A program made the position numbers and the translations under genes. Positions 36,713-45,374 of a stretch of 64,000 bases of DNA are shown here, in pieces; the first letter of the stretch is position 1, and each line of letters begins with the position of its first letter. This DNA is from Candidatus Hydrogenedentota bacterium (lineage in GTDB: Bacteria; Hydrogenedentota; Hydrogenedentia; Hydrogenedentales; CAILVY01): the NCBI GenBank assembly GCA_029565395.1, contig JAKQOG010000139.1:1-64000 (forward strand). Reading direction: 5' to 3'. The notes beneath the pieces were generated by a model that had not been told where the DNA came from, made no database searches, and saw only the letters and a list, made by a program, of their open reading frames with translations.

Positions 36713-36901
36713 TTAGTTTCCTTCTTCTGCTTCCACGTTCGTGCTTTCAGCGTCAACATCACGCCGCCGCTTGCGCACCGCCTCGCGCAGGAGGAATTCG
36801 ATTTGCGCATTGAGACTACGCAGGTCGTCCGCCGCCCAGCGGTTCAATTCCTCGGTCAATTCGGGCGGCAACCGCAGCAAGAATGGTTTCCGTTCCGCCA
36901 A
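36713..36901 (-). CDS. Arc-like ribbon-helix-helix DNA-binding protein
   Basis: The 62-residue protein starts at TTG 36901 with AAGGA 9 nt upstream, 12 nt after the SPFH stop. 'KPFLLRLPPELTEELNRWAA' is the beta-strand and first helix of a ribbon-helix-helix protein, and 'RSLNAQIEFLLREAVRKR' is the second helix with the usual 'LNAQIEFLLR' pattern of the Arc family. Such proteins bind short palindromes in tandem as dimers of dimers. Small Arc-like genes next to SPFH genes are, as far as I know, a recurring arrangement. The tandem TGATATCA sites in the operon promoter are good candidate operators for autoregulation. Confidence 0.85.
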   Translation of the reverse strand: MAERKPFLLRLPPELTEELNRWAADDLRSLNAQIEFLLREAVRKRRRDVDAESTNVEAEEGN

Positions 36902-36913
36902 AACATCTTGTCC

Positions 36914-37825
36914 TTATTGGTATAACGTGCCTGTATTCACGATGGGATGCGCGGACTCGTGCCCGCACAGCACCACCAGCAGATTGTTCACCATCGTTGC
37001 TTTATGCTCTTCGTCCAGTTGGATTTTTCCGGTGGCTTCGAGTTTGTCCAGCGCCATTTCGACCATGCCCACGGCGCCATCCACGATCCGGCTGCGCGCC
37101 GCGACAATCGCTTCCGCCTGTTGCCGCTGCAACATCGCCCCGGCGATTTCCTGGGCATACGCGAGATGGCTAAGGCGCGCTTCCTCAATGACCACGCCTG
37201 CCTTCAACACCTTCTCTTGTACTTCGCCCATCAATGCCTTCGACACCTCGTCCGTACTGCCGCGCAGTGAGATCACGTCGGTTTCGTGGTAGCTGTCGTA
37301 CGGATACGCCATCGCCAGATGCCGTAGCGCCGCTTCACTTTGCACTTGCACATACTGTTCATATCGATCCACGTCGAACAGCGCCTTGGCCGTATCATCC
37401 ACCCGCCAGACCACTACCGCCGCAATCTCAACCGGGTTGCCTCGAAGATCATTCACCTTGATCGTTTGACCGTTCAGGTTGCGCCGGCGCAACGACACCT
37501 TCTGCTTCGCATAAAACGGATTGGCCCACCAGAAACCGCTCGTCCGCACCGAACCGCAGTATTTCCCGAAAAGCACAAGTGCCGCCCCTTCATTTGGCTG
37601 CAACGTGAAAAAGCCCACCAGGCACACTATCCACACCAGTTCCACCAGTACCCCCGCCACCAGCAGCACCACACTAAACGCCACGCTCCCGTGCGTGTCC
37701 ACGGCAACCACAAGCATCCGAATCACCACATACACATACAAAGCCAGACCCAGCCCGGCCACGATGAGCATCGTCAAAGCCGCCCAGCCATTCACTACTT
37801 CCCGCCGTATTTCCCGCGTTTCCAT
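36914..37825 (-). CDS. SPFH/band 7 domain membrane protein
   Basis: The ATG at 37825 has GGAGGAAG upstream; the longer frame to 38074 runs through the promoter and is excluded. The 303-residue protein has two N-terminal transmembrane helices (about 14-40 and 50-75). A band 7 domain follows ('FTLQPNEGAALVLFGKY', 'SLRRRNLNGQTIKVNDLRGN', 'AAVVVWRVDDTAKALFDVD', 'VVIEEARLSHLAYAQEIAGA') and then a helical oligomerisation region ('QRQQAEAIVAARSRIVDGAV'). SPFH proteins form ring-like membrane scaffolds and control proteases or microdomains. It heads an operon with an Arc-like RHH protein and two paralogous membrane proteins. Confidence 0.92.
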   Translation of the reverse strand: METREIRREVVNGWAALTMLIVAGLGLALYVYVVIRMLVVAVDTHGSVAFSVVLLVAGVLVELVWIVCLVGFFTLQPNEGAALVLFGKYCGSVRTSGFWWANPFYAKQKVSLRRRNLNGQTIKVNDLRGNPVEIAAVVVWRVDDTAKALFDVDRYEQYVQVQSEAALRHLAMAYPYDSYHETDVISLRGSTDEVSKALMGEVQEKVLKAGVVIEEARLSHLAYAQEIAGAMLQRQQAEAIVAARSRIVDGAVGMVEMALDKLEATGKIQLDEEHKATMVNNLLVVLCGHESAHPIVNTGTLYQ

Positions 37826-37843
37826 AGCTATCTTCCTCCAGGT

Positions 37844-37873
37844 TGATATCATAATGATATCATAGAAATATCG
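37844..37873 (-). promoter_or_regulatory. Tandem palindromic operator over the SPFH operon promoter
   Basis: Two perfect 8-bp palindromes TGATATCA lie at 37844-37851 and 37855-37862, and a degenerate third copy (5 of 8 matches) lies at 37866-37873. All three are in an exact 11-bp register, about one helical turn. They cover the -10 region of the operon's promoter and most of the spacer. Tandem short palindromes one turn apart are what ribbon-helix-helix repressors bind, and one is encoded in the operon. Binding is an inference. Confidence 0.6.
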
Positions 37874-37882
37874 TGAGGTCAA
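37854..37882 (-). promoter_or_regulatory. Sigma70 promoter of the SPFH operon
   Basis: On the minus strand TTGACC (37882-37877) and TATCAT (37859-37854) are separated by 17 bp. They sit about 30 nt before the ATG at 37825, so the leader is short. The -10 element lies inside the tandem palindrome array. Confidence 0.5.
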
Positions 37883-37967
37883 GGGCTTCGCAAACCCCAT
37901 CACGCAAATGGTTGAGTACTCATTTTTCGGAATAGTAGAATTAATCGGGTTATATGAGGTGATTAAT

Positions 37968-40223
37968 ATGCGATGTTCGTATGTCTTTCTGTTCGTCGCT
38001 ATGTTGGGCATATTGGCCTGTGATGTGGCGCAAGCAGGCCGACCCCACATTGGTTTAGTGGCTGAGCCAAACACGGATGCATTGATGAAGTTTGCAGGAA
38101 TCGAACTGCAGCGTTATCTTGGGCAATTGTTCGAGGTATCCGTGAGCATGAGTTCAGAACCCGCCGGGCCCTCCGACTATCTATTCTATCTCGGCACGTC
38201 CGGCCAAAGGGCGGACACACAATATCCCATCGATCCTCTTCCTGAACTTACGGACCAGGGATTTCTTTTGCGGTCCATGCAATGGCACGACAAACCGGCG
38301 ATGGCCATACTCGGCGGCTCTCCGGTGGCAACGTTGTGGGCGGTGTATGAGTTGGTGGAGCGATATGGGGTCCGATATCTTTTGAATGGCGATGTGCTTC
38401 CTCCCAAGAGCCGCGCATTTTTCCTGCCTGACATTGACAAGGTGTTTGAGCCCGAATTCCGGGTGCGCATGTGGAAAACGATGGGGGATTTCGCCTTTGG
38501 CATGGAAGGCTGGGGCATGGCGGACTACCGGCCTTTTATCGGCCAATTGGCCAAGCTTAAATTTAACCGCATCCGGGTCAGCAGCGGTCCCTCGCAGCCT
38601 TTCCTCGGCCTGGAAGTGAACGGTGTCAAGAATACCTCGGCTACGCTTTGGTATGGCGCGCATTTCCCCATCACCGATGATATGCCCGGCAGAAAACTCT
38701 TTGGCACTATCCCTGAATTCTGGAATCCGGATCTGCCGTTGATGGACGCAGGGGCCGACAAACTCATTGCCGCTGGCGAACGACATTGCCACGAACTGGT
38801 GGCGTATGCGCACAGACGCGGGATTGCTTCCAACTTCGTTGGTTCGATCACCGACTTCCCGAAGGAATTTTCAACGGTCCTTCCTGAAACACAGCCCGTC
38901 CAGCAACTTGGGTCGCTGACGGTCAGCCCCGGCCCGACGGTCCGCCCGGATGATCCCCGCCTGCTGGAAGTCGCGGGCATCATTCTTAAAACTCTCGTGG
39001 ATACCTTTCCCGAAATCGATTCGTATGGGTATCCGGCAGGCACCGAGTGGCCCAGTTGGATCGAGTTGTATCAATCGGCATGGCAGGAACTCAATGCGCG
39101 GTATCATATCGACGAAGTCATGACGCTCGATGACGTGCTGAAGGCCGCATCCCAGCGCACTGCCTTTACCGGCGGCGCGGAGCGCGCGGTCATGCAGGTG
39201 AAAGGCGATCTCGCCGGCTTGTGCTATCTGGACCGCCTTCTTACCTCTCCCGATATTCTTCCGAAGAGCCGCAAGCCGGATGCGCGCTTCATCTACTATG
39301 AGATCGCAGAGGAACTCTTCCCCATATTGCCGAGAGTGCTGCCTAAGGGATCCGAGTTGCTCATTGTGCTCGACTACACCCCCACGCGGGTTCTGCGCCG
39401 CCCGGAAGCGTTCGACAAAATCCCGGCCAAGGAAGTGCCTACGGTTCTGGCGTTGACCCTCCAGGACGATGGCGTGGGCGTGCCTCCACAGTTGACCACT
39501 GGTTCCCTGCACAAACTTGTCGAATTGATGCGGGAGCATGGCCTGGCGGGCTTCTGCACCCGACAGTGGATGCTGAGCGATCTCGATCCCTCCGTTGCAT
39601 ATCTCGCAAAGGCATCATGGGATCGAGGCACTACGCCTGAATCCGTTTACCGCGATCTTGTAACCGCCGTGTGCGGCGAAAACGCTGTTGAACCCATGCT
39701 CGACGCATTCCGCGAAATCGAAGCCGTAACCATTGGGCTGGAAGACCACGGCCTCGGGCTCGGTTTCCCGGTGCCCTCGATGGTCATGGGCCGCTGGTCG
39801 CCTGGCGCATTCACCAAAGAACTCGCCGGGGACCGTGAAGGATACCGCCGCGCCCTCGCCGCCATGCAAACGATCTCTCCCGCCAGGGGAAAAGCCGGCC
39901 AGGACTACATCGCCTACTGGACCGGACGGCTCGAATTCGCCATCAAGTATTTTGATATGCTGGAGACTGTTGACGCGGCCGCCACCGCCGAAAAAGCTGC
40001 CGAGGATGCAAAACAGAAAGGCGATTCGGAGGCTTTCCGGGCACAAGTGACGAAAGCCGTCGAAAAGGCCGCCGCCGCGCAAAACCTCGCATTCCAGGCC
40101 CTCGAAGCCCTTGCCAGCGTTGCCAAAAATCAATCTGATCGCGGCGCTATCGCCACCATGGCGGAATACCTCTACCGTCCATTGAAGCGCAAAGCCGAAG
40201 AACTCCGTGCGTCCGCCGGCTGA
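37968..40223 (+). CDS. Secreted alpha-glucuronidase-like (GH67-type) protein
   Basis: The ATG at 37968 has GAGGT 8 nt upstream and a signal peptide ('[20 protein letters not shown]'); the frame from 37908 lacks a site. The 751-residue product has an N-terminal GH20/GH67 accessory-type domain ('[19 protein letters not shown]', '[20 protein letters not shown]'). A large TIM-barrel-like middle and a helical C-terminus follow, with a charged Ala/Lys/Glu stretch (about 665-700). Proteins of this order are annotated as alpha-glucuronidase-like, and true activity is uncertain because the catalytic acids cannot be assigned by eye. The TRAP transporter genes 136 bp downstream would suit uronate uptake. 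Confidence 0.72.
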   Translation: MRCSYVFLFVAMLGILACDVAQAGRPHIGLVAEPNTDALMKFAGIELQRYLGQLFEVSVSMSSEPAGPSDYLFYLGTSGQRADTQYPIDPLPELTDQGFLLRSMQWHDKPAMAILGGSPVATLWAVYELVERYGVRYLLNGDVLPPKSRAFFLPDIDKVFEPEFRVRMWKTMGDFAFGMEGWGMADYRPFIGQLAKLKFNRIRVSSGPSQPFLGLEVNGVKNTSATLWYGAHFPITDDMPGRKLFGTIPEFWNPDLPLMDAGADKLIAAGERHCHELVAYAHRRGIASNFVGSITDFPKEFSTVLPETQPVQQLGSLTVSPGPTVRPDDPRLLEVAGIILKTLVDTFPEIDSYGYPAGTEWPSWIELYQSAWQELNARYHIDEVMTLDDVLKAASQRTAFTGGAERAVMQVKGDLAGLCYLDRLLTSPDILPKSRKPDARFIYYEIAEELFPILPRVLPKGSELLIVLDYTPTRVLRRPEAFDKIPAKEVPTVLALTLQDDGVGVPPQLTTGSLHKLVELMREHGLAGFCTRQWMLSDLDPSVAYLAKASWDRGTTPESVYRDLVTAVCGENAVEPMLDAFREIEAVTIGLEDHGLGLGFPVPSMVMGRWSPGAFTKELAGDREGYRRALAAMQTISPARGKAGQDYIAYWTGRLEFAIKYFDMLETVDAAATAEKAAEDAKQKGDSEAFRAQVTKAVEKAAAAQNLAFQALEALASVAKNQSDRGAIATMAEYLYRPLKRKAEELRASAG

Positions 40224-40243
40224 AAAACGAACTTGGTTAAAAA

Positions 40244-40274
40244 TTGGACTAAACGCCCCTAAAAATCCTATAGT
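40244..40274 (+). promoter_or_regulatory. Possible promoter of the TRAP operon
   Basis: TTGGAC (40244-40249) and TATAGT (40269-40274) are 19 bp apart in the 136-bp gap before dctP. The spacer is longer than ideal, so this is tentative. Confidence 0.3.
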
Positions 40275-40359
40275 ATCATTTCTGATTATTGTTCTGAGTG
40301 TAAGCTGCGGAGAGAGTCTTGTCTTTTTTAAAACGGACAACATCAGGAGGGAAAGAAAC

Positions 40360-41487
40360 ATGAAGACGAACCATTTGATTGTGCTGGTGTGTGTGATATC
40401 GGTTTTAGCGGTGGTTGGCGCCGGATGCAGTCCCAAAGAACCCACGCCACCTGTGAAACCTGCCACCCCAACGTCCGACGCCAAACCGCAGGCGCCTGCG
40501 GCGCCTGCTGCCTCAGAAGCGCCTGCAGCATCAGGGCCCGTCGTTGAGTTATCCTACAGCATATTTTTCCCGCCGACCCATGTGCAATGCGAAACAGCCG
40601 TGGCATGGGCAAAAGAAGTCGAGAAACGTAGCGGTGGGCGCGTAAAAATCAATACATTTCCGGGCGGGTCGTTGACCCAGGCGCCGCAGGTATACGATGG
40701 CGTGGTTAGCGGAGTGTCAGAACTGGGAATGAGTTGCTTCGCATACACGCGGGGCCGGTTCCCGCTATTGGAAGGACTTGATCTCCCGCTGGGATATCCC
40801 GACGGGAAAGTGGCGACGCGCGTGGCCAATGAGATGGTCCAAAAGTACGCGCCGCAGGAAATCGCGGATACGCACGTGCTCTATGTTCATGCGCATGGCC
40901 CGGGGATTCTGGCCTCCAAGAAGCCGGTCCGGACCCTGGATGACGTTGCCGGCATGAAAGTCCGCGCGACGGGCCTCTCTGCGAAGATCGTGGAAAGTCT
41001 CAAAGGCACCCCGGTTGGGATGAGCCAGCCGGAGACCTATGAAGCCCTTCAGAAGGGCGTGGTCGAGGCAACACTCTGTCCCATTGAGACGCTTAAAGGC
41101 TGGAAACAGGGCGAGGTTATCTCTTCGGTGACGGATAGTTCTTGCATCGGCTATACCACCGCCATGTTTGTTACGATAAACAAAGCAAAATGGGAGAGTC
41201 TTCCTGCGGATATTCAGGCGGTATTCACGCAGGTTAGCCAGGAGTGGGTGGCCAGGCACGGGGAGGCATGGGATAAGGCGGATGAAGACGGAAAGGCATT
41301 TGTGGCCAGCCTCAATCATGAAATTATCCCGCTGCCCGAAGCAGAGCAAACCCGTTGGAAAGAGGCGGTCAAGCCGATTCTGGACGGCTATGTGGCCGCA
41401 TGCAAAGAAAAAGGTCTGCCGGGCGACACGTTTTTACAGGACACCCTTGGGTTGATTGCGAAATACTCGCAGGGATCCGCGCAATAA
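40360..41487 (+). CDS. dctP: TRAP transporter substrate-binding lipoprotein (DctP family)
   Basis: AGGAGGG lies 9 nt before the ATG at 40360; the upstream extension to 40207 overlaps the previous gene. The 375-residue protein has a lipoprotein signal ('VLAVVGAGC', Cys about 23), a Pro/Ala-rich linker (about 27-60), then the DctP domain: '[20 protein letters not shown]', '[20 protein letters not shown]' and '[20 protein letters not shown]', which includes the conserved 'R' that binds a substrate carboxylate. '[18 protein letters not shown]' is also family-typical. It captures an organic acid for the DctQM permease encoded next. A lipid anchor plus linker is less common than a soluble DctP. Confidence 0.95.
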   Translation: MKTNHLIVLVCVISVLAVVGAGCSPKEPTPPVKPATPTSDAKPQAPAAPAASEAPAASGPVVELSYSIFFPPTHVQCETAVAWAKEVEKRSGGRVKINTFPGGSLTQAPQVYDGVVSGVSELGMSCFAYTRGRFPLLEGLDLPLGYPDGKVATRVANEMVQKYAPQEIADTHVLYVHAHGPGILASKKPVRTLDDVAGMKVRATGLSAKIVESLKGTPVGMSQPETYEALQKGVVEATLCPIETLKGWKQGEVISSVTDSSCIGYTTAMFVTINKAKWESLPADIQAVFTQVSQEWVARHGEAWDKADEDGKAFVASLNHEIIPLPEAEQTRWKEAVKPILDGYVAACKEKGLPGDTFLQDTLGLIAKYSQGSAQ

Positions 41488-42021
41488 ATGAGCGGGGAGG
41501 TGAATTCCGGAATTTTCGGAAGACTGACCGCGGTAGTCCAGATATATCGTGCAGTGCTCCGGCTTGTGGTTATGGCTATGGCGGGGCTTTCGGGCTTGTC
41601 CGTCCTGGCCATGATTGGAATTACCACAACTGATATTGTGATGCGCGCGTTTGGCGGCGCGCTGATGGGTGCGTATGACATGGTGCGCATAGCGGGCGCC
41701 TTGGCGATCGCCTTCTCACTTCCCTATACGACGGCGGTCAAAGGGCATGTTGCGGTGGAATTCTTTTTTCAGAAGTTGAACCGGCCGGGGCGCGTAATTG
41801 TTGACAGCATCTGCCGGGTGTTGGTGATAGGCCTGTTTGTGGTGCTGGCATGGCAGTGCGTGAAGTACGGCCATATCTTGCGCCAAACGGGCCAGGTATC
41901 GCTGACGCTCCAGCTTCCGATGTTCTGGGTGGCGTATGTGATCGGCGGTGCGCTGGCAGTGACGGTGCTGGTGAAGATTCATAATTTACTGCATCCGGGC
42001 CGGGAGATGATCAAGCCATGA
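41488..42021 (+). CDS. dctQ: TRAP transporter small permease (DctQ family)
   Basis: The ATG follows the dctP stop without a gap. The 177-residue protein has four transmembrane helices with the DctQ pattern 'GLSGLSVLAMIGITTTDIVMR', 'GAYDMVRIAGALAIAFSLPY', 'KGHVAVEFFFQKL' and a final helix 'VAYVIGGALAVTVLVKI'. It pairs with DctM to form the sodium-driven membrane part. It overlaps dctM by 4 nt (ATGA). Confidence 0.95.
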   Translation: MSGEVNSGIFGRLTAVVQIYRAVLRLVVMAMAGLSGLSVLAMIGITTTDIVMRAFGGALMGAYDMVRIAGALAIAFSLPYTTAVKGHVAVEFFFQKLNRPGRVIVDSICRVLVIGLFVVLAWQCVKYGHILRQTGQVSLTLQLPMFWVAYVIGGALAVTVLVKIHNLLHPGREMIKP

Positions 42022-43319
42022 CAGCGATGCAATTGGGTATTTTGGGCTGCATCATGCTCTTTGTGCTGCTGGTGGCGAGCATGCCGGTTGCGTTTTCAAT
42101 GGCGCTCGCCGGCATAGTTGGGTTCGCGATCCTGGTGAATCCCCAGGCGGCGCTCTCAATGGCTTCGGCGGATCTCTACGAAACCTTGTTGTCATACAGC
42201 CTCACGGTCATTCCGTTGTTTGTGTTCATGGGCCAAGTGGCCTTCCATGTGGGAATCAGCCGCCGTTTGTTCAATACCGCCTATCAATGGCTTGGGCCAT
42301 TGCCGGGCGGGCTGGCAATGGCGACCGTGGGCGCTTGCACGGCGTTTGGAGCAATCTGCGGGTCAGGCCCCGCGACGGCCGCCACGATGTCCGCCGTGGC
42401 ATTGCCGGAAATGCGTCGGTATGGCTACAGCATGCAATTGGCGAGCGGCACCGTGGCATCGTCAGGCGGATTGGGTATCTTGATCCCGCCGAGTGTTGTA
42501 TTCATCGTGTATGCCATCCTTACCGAACAGAGCATCGGAAAGCTGTTTATTGCGGGAGTGATGCCCGGCCTTTTAATTGCCCTCCTGTTCTGCGGCACGA
42601 TCTATCTGAGTTGCCGGATCAATCCGGCGTTGGGTCCCGCCGGACCAAAAACCACCTGGCGGCAGAAACTCACATCGCTGGCAGGGGTTTCCGAAACCAT
42701 CGTGTTGTTCGTGGCCGTGATGGGAGGCATGTTCCTTGGCTACTTCACGCCGACCGAAGCCGCGGCCATGGGCGCGGCCGGCAGCCTTCTTATCGCGGCG
42801 GTCAAACGGCAATTAACCTTGAAAATGGTGACCCGCGCCTTGCTGGAAACCGTGCGCACCTCCTGCATGGTCCTGATCATTGTGGCGGGCGCGGTCATGT
42901 TCGGCCATTTCCTGGCGCGGACGCGGATTCCTTTCGAGCTGGCGGAATGGTTGAGCAATCTGCCCTTGCCGGGATGGTCAATCATCGGCTGCATCATTTT
43001 TTTCTATCTGGTAGCGGGCTGTTTCGTGGATGCACTTGCGCTGGTATTGCTGACGGTGCCGATTTTCTATCCCGTGATCACCGAGTTAGGCTATGATCCG
43101 ATTTGGTTCGGAGTGATTATCGTGGTGGTAACGATGATGGGGGTGATATCGCCTCCAGTGGGTGTAAATGTGTACGTGGTAGCGGGCATGGAGCGCGATA
43201 TCCCGTTGAGCACCGTGTTCCGGGGCTCCATGCCTTTCCTGTGGGCGCTGGTGGTGGCGTCCGCACTGTTAATTATGTTTCCACAGATAGCGCTGTTACT
43301 GCCGTCATTGTCAAAGTAG
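42018..43319 (+). CDS. dctM: TRAP transporter large permease (DctM family)
   Basis: The 433-residue protein has about twelve helices and the DctM signatures 'GPLPGGLAMATVGACTAFGA', 'CGSGPATAATMSAVALPEM' and 'SGGLGILIPPSVVFIVYAI'. 'GYFTPTEAAAMGAAGSL' and 'GVISPPVGVNVYVV' belong to the ion-transporter superfamily hairpins. Translation is coupled to dctQ through ATGA. With DctP and DctQ it imports a carboxylate (C4-dicarboxylate, uronate, sialate or ectoine are known for the family) using the Na+ gradient. The exact substrate is unknown; the upstream glucuronidase-like gene favours a uronate. Confidence 0.96.
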   Translation: MTAMQLGILGCIMLFVLLVASMPVAFSMALAGIVGFAILVNPQAALSMASADLYETLLSYSLTVIPLFVFMGQVAFHVGISRRLFNTAYQWLGPLPGGLAMATVGACTAFGAICGSGPATAATMSAVALPEMRRYGYSMQLASGTVASSGGLGILIPPSVVFIVYAILTEQSIGKLFIAGVMPGLLIALLFCGTIYLSCRINPALGPAGPKTTWRQKLTSLAGVSETIVLFVAVMGGMFLGYFTPTEAAAMGAAGSLLIAAVKRQLTLKMVTRALLETVRTSCMVLIIVAGAVMFGHFLARTRIPFELAEWLSNLPLPGWSIIGCIIFFYLVAGCFVDALALVLLTVPIFYPVITELGYDPIWFGVIIVVVTMMGVISPPVGVNVYVVAGMERDIPLSTVFRGSMPFLWALVVASALLIMFPQIALLLPSLSK

Positions 43320-43351
43320 GCGGGCGGCGCATCACGACGGAGGCTATGCCT

Positions 43352-43840
43352 ATGGCTGACACGACATTCCCGGAAAGCCCGTATCGCCGCATTCTGTTTT
43401 GCACCGACTTCTCGGAAAACGCGGATTTTGCCTTCCAATACGCGGTGGATGCGGCGGCGCGCCGCCCCGGATGTATTCTGTACCTGCTTCATGTGGTTCC
43501 CGAACCCGACGCCCAATTTTGGAAAACCTATATCTATGAAAATGACAATGTGGATCAACAGGCGAAGGACGCCATTGATGCGAAAATCGCGGAGACCTAT
43601 CTGCCGCGCCTGCCTGAGTCGGTCGAATTCCGGACGCACATGTGCATCGGACGGGATTATCTCAAGATCCTGGAATTTGCGAAGGAAGAGCAGGCGGACC
43701 TCATTGTGCTGGGCCGGCATGGCCACAGTGCCCTGGAAAACGTGATTTTCGGAAATGTCACGGAAAAAGTGGTCCGCAAGGCAAACTGCCCGGTGCTGGT
43801 GGTTCCTTTACCCGCACCTTCAAAAAAGACTGCCCATTGA
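43352..43840 (+). CDS. Universal stress protein (UspA family) in a TRAP operon
   Basis: GGAGG precedes the ATG at 43352 by 8 nt; ATG 43346 and the frame from 43103 (inside dctM) are less likely. The 162-residue protein has 'RRILFCTDFSENADFAFQYA' at the N-terminus and the ATP-binding 'GRHGHSALENVIFGN' near the end. The family motif G-2x-G-9x-G(S/T) is kept except that Asn replaces the last Ser/Thr. It begins 32 nt after dctM. UspA proteins encoded with TRAP transporters (for example TeaD of the ectoine system) modulate transport and bind ATP, so a transporter regulator is the likely role. Confidence 0.9.
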   Translation: MADTTFPESPYRRILFCTDFSENADFAFQYAVDAAARRPGCILYLLHVVPEPDAQFWKTYIYENDNVDQQAKDAIDAKIAETYLPRLPESVEFRTHMCIGRDYLKILEFAKEEQADLIVLGRHGHSALENVIFGNVTEKVVRKANCPVLVVPLPAPSKKTAH

Positions 43841-43887
43841 TGTTTTCCCCGAGATAGAGCCGCCAAATCGTCTGTCGAGGTCTCAGA

Positions 43888-45279
43888 TCACTCCTTCTGT
43901 TTTACGTTCCAGACAATGCAGGAGAGTAAAACAGCCGTAACGGCGGCCCCGAACCAGAAGGTGTACGCGGCCGTGAAATCGTGAACAATCTGACCGTCGC
44001 TCACCATTTTCCCCGATTCAATAAGGCGTCCACTGATGCGTTCCTGAATGGAAGCGCCAAAATAGCTGAGCATGCCGATCAAGCCAATAGCGGCGCCGCT
44101 GGCCTTTTTGGAGGAAATATCGATGGCGATCAAACCGGCGACGAATACCAGCAGTCCGCCGAGTCCGAAGCCAAAGCAAGACGCGCCAATCAACTGCCAG
44201 ATCCCGTATTTGCCGAACAGCAGGAACTGACCGCTGGAATCGTTCACCGGCGGGGCAAGATAAAAGATAATGAGTCCCAGGACCTCTATCGAGCCATAAA
44301 GTAAGGTAGTCACGTTTCGCCGCGACTGGAAGAGATAGTCGGAAATGAATCCGGAACTCACCGCCCCAAGGGTTTCCATAATTTTAGCCAGAAAGAGGAC
44401 GCCTCCCGCTGTGACAATGGTGTAGTCTTTCACTTCCTGAAGATACAGCACACCCCAACTGTTCACGCCGTAGCGTCCGATATACATGTTGATGGAGGAT
44501 AAGCCGAGGATCCACACATAAGGATTTTTCAAGGCTTCGAGTTGTGCCTGACCCACGGAGATATTTGCATCTTCGGGAGTGCCTGCGTGATCATTTTTAT
44601 AATCCGCGACGGAGGGGAGTCCATAGGTTTGCGGGCGGTCGCCCAGGGTGCGGAAGAGCACGAGCGCGATTAAACTGCAGAAAATCCCGGCGCTCCAGAA
44701 TCCCCATCGCCATCCGAGCCGGGCGATAATGATGGAAATGGTAAGGAAAGTAAAGCCTTCGCCCATGCTGTGGGCCATGCTCCAAATGCTATAACGTGTG
44801 CCGCGTTCGCGGTTGCTGAACCATTGGGTGATGGATGCGCCGCAAGGGGATGCGCCCATGGACTGAAACCAGCCGTTGATGGCCCACAAGATAAGAAAAA
44901 GAAAATAGGCTTTTGTGAAGCCAAACAGGAAAATGATCACGGAGGATCCCAGCAAACCGGTCGCGATGATTCGCGCAATGTTGCTCCGATCGGCTAAAAC
45001 GCCGTTTGCGAATTTTCCGATGGCATAGGTGAACAAAAGCGCGGAACCGACTTTTCCCATCTGATCGGCATCCATGATCCCGTCGTCTATCATGGGTTTC
45101 TTCGCAATGGCGAAGCTCAGGCGGCATACATAGAAAAAGCTGTATCCGAACAACAGCGACAGAAGGACGGACCATCGTTTGTACTCATAGAGGCGCTGTA
45201 CCTCAACGGGATCTTCGAGAACAGGAAGATCCGGCCTTGTTCTGAAAAAACGCAACGGATATAGAAACAACTTCACTGT
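43888..45279 (-). CDS. OPA-family MFS transporter (GlpT/UhpC-like)
   Basis: I prefer the GTG at 45279, which has AGAGAGG 8 nt upstream; ATG 45312 is the alternative. The 463-residue protein has twelve predicted helices and OPA-family features: 'YEYKRWSVLLSLLFGYSFFY', 'FTYAIGKFANGVLADRSN' (loop 2-3 motif), 'NGWFQSMGASPCGASITQWF' and 'ERGTRYSIWSMAHSMGEG'. Family members exchange organophosphates such as glycerol-3-phosphate or hexose-6-phosphate for phosphate, or sense them. The substrate here is open. It is convergent with the TRAP operon. Confidence 0.9.
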   Translation of the reverse strand, partial: TVKLFLYPLRFFRTRPDLPVLEDPVEVQRLYEYKRWSVLLSLLFGYSFFYVCRLSFAIAKKPMIDDGIMDADQMGKVGSALLFTYAIGKFANGVLADRSNIARIIATGLLGSSVIIFLFGFTKAYFLFLILWAINGWFQSMGASPCGASITQWFSNRERGTRYSIWSMAHSMGEGFTFLTISIIIARLGWRWGFWSAGIFCSLIALVLFRTLGDRPQTYGLPSVADYKNDHAGTPEDANISVGQAQLEALKNPYVWILGLSSINMYIGRYGVNSWGVLYLQEVKDYTIVTAGGVLFLAKIMETLGAVSSGFISDYLFQSRRNVTTLLYGSIEVLGLIIFYLAPPVNDSSGQFLLFGKYGIWQLIGASCFGFGLGGLLVFVAGLIAIDISSKKASGAAIGLIGMLSYFGASIQERISGRLIESGKMVSDGQIVHDFTAAYTFWFGAAVTAVLLSCIVWNVKQKE

Positions 45280-45374
45280 ATTCGCCTCTCTACCCTCGCC
45301 ATGGAAAAGCATGGTACCATATCACGGCGTGGATCATAAACCAAACAGCAATTGAATGATGAGGAATCATTACG

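Noticed and set aside
39615-40484. Long minus-strand frame across the glucuronidase-like and dctP genes
   Set aside because: It runs antisense through two well-supported genes and their intergenic promoter; its sequence is not protein-like.
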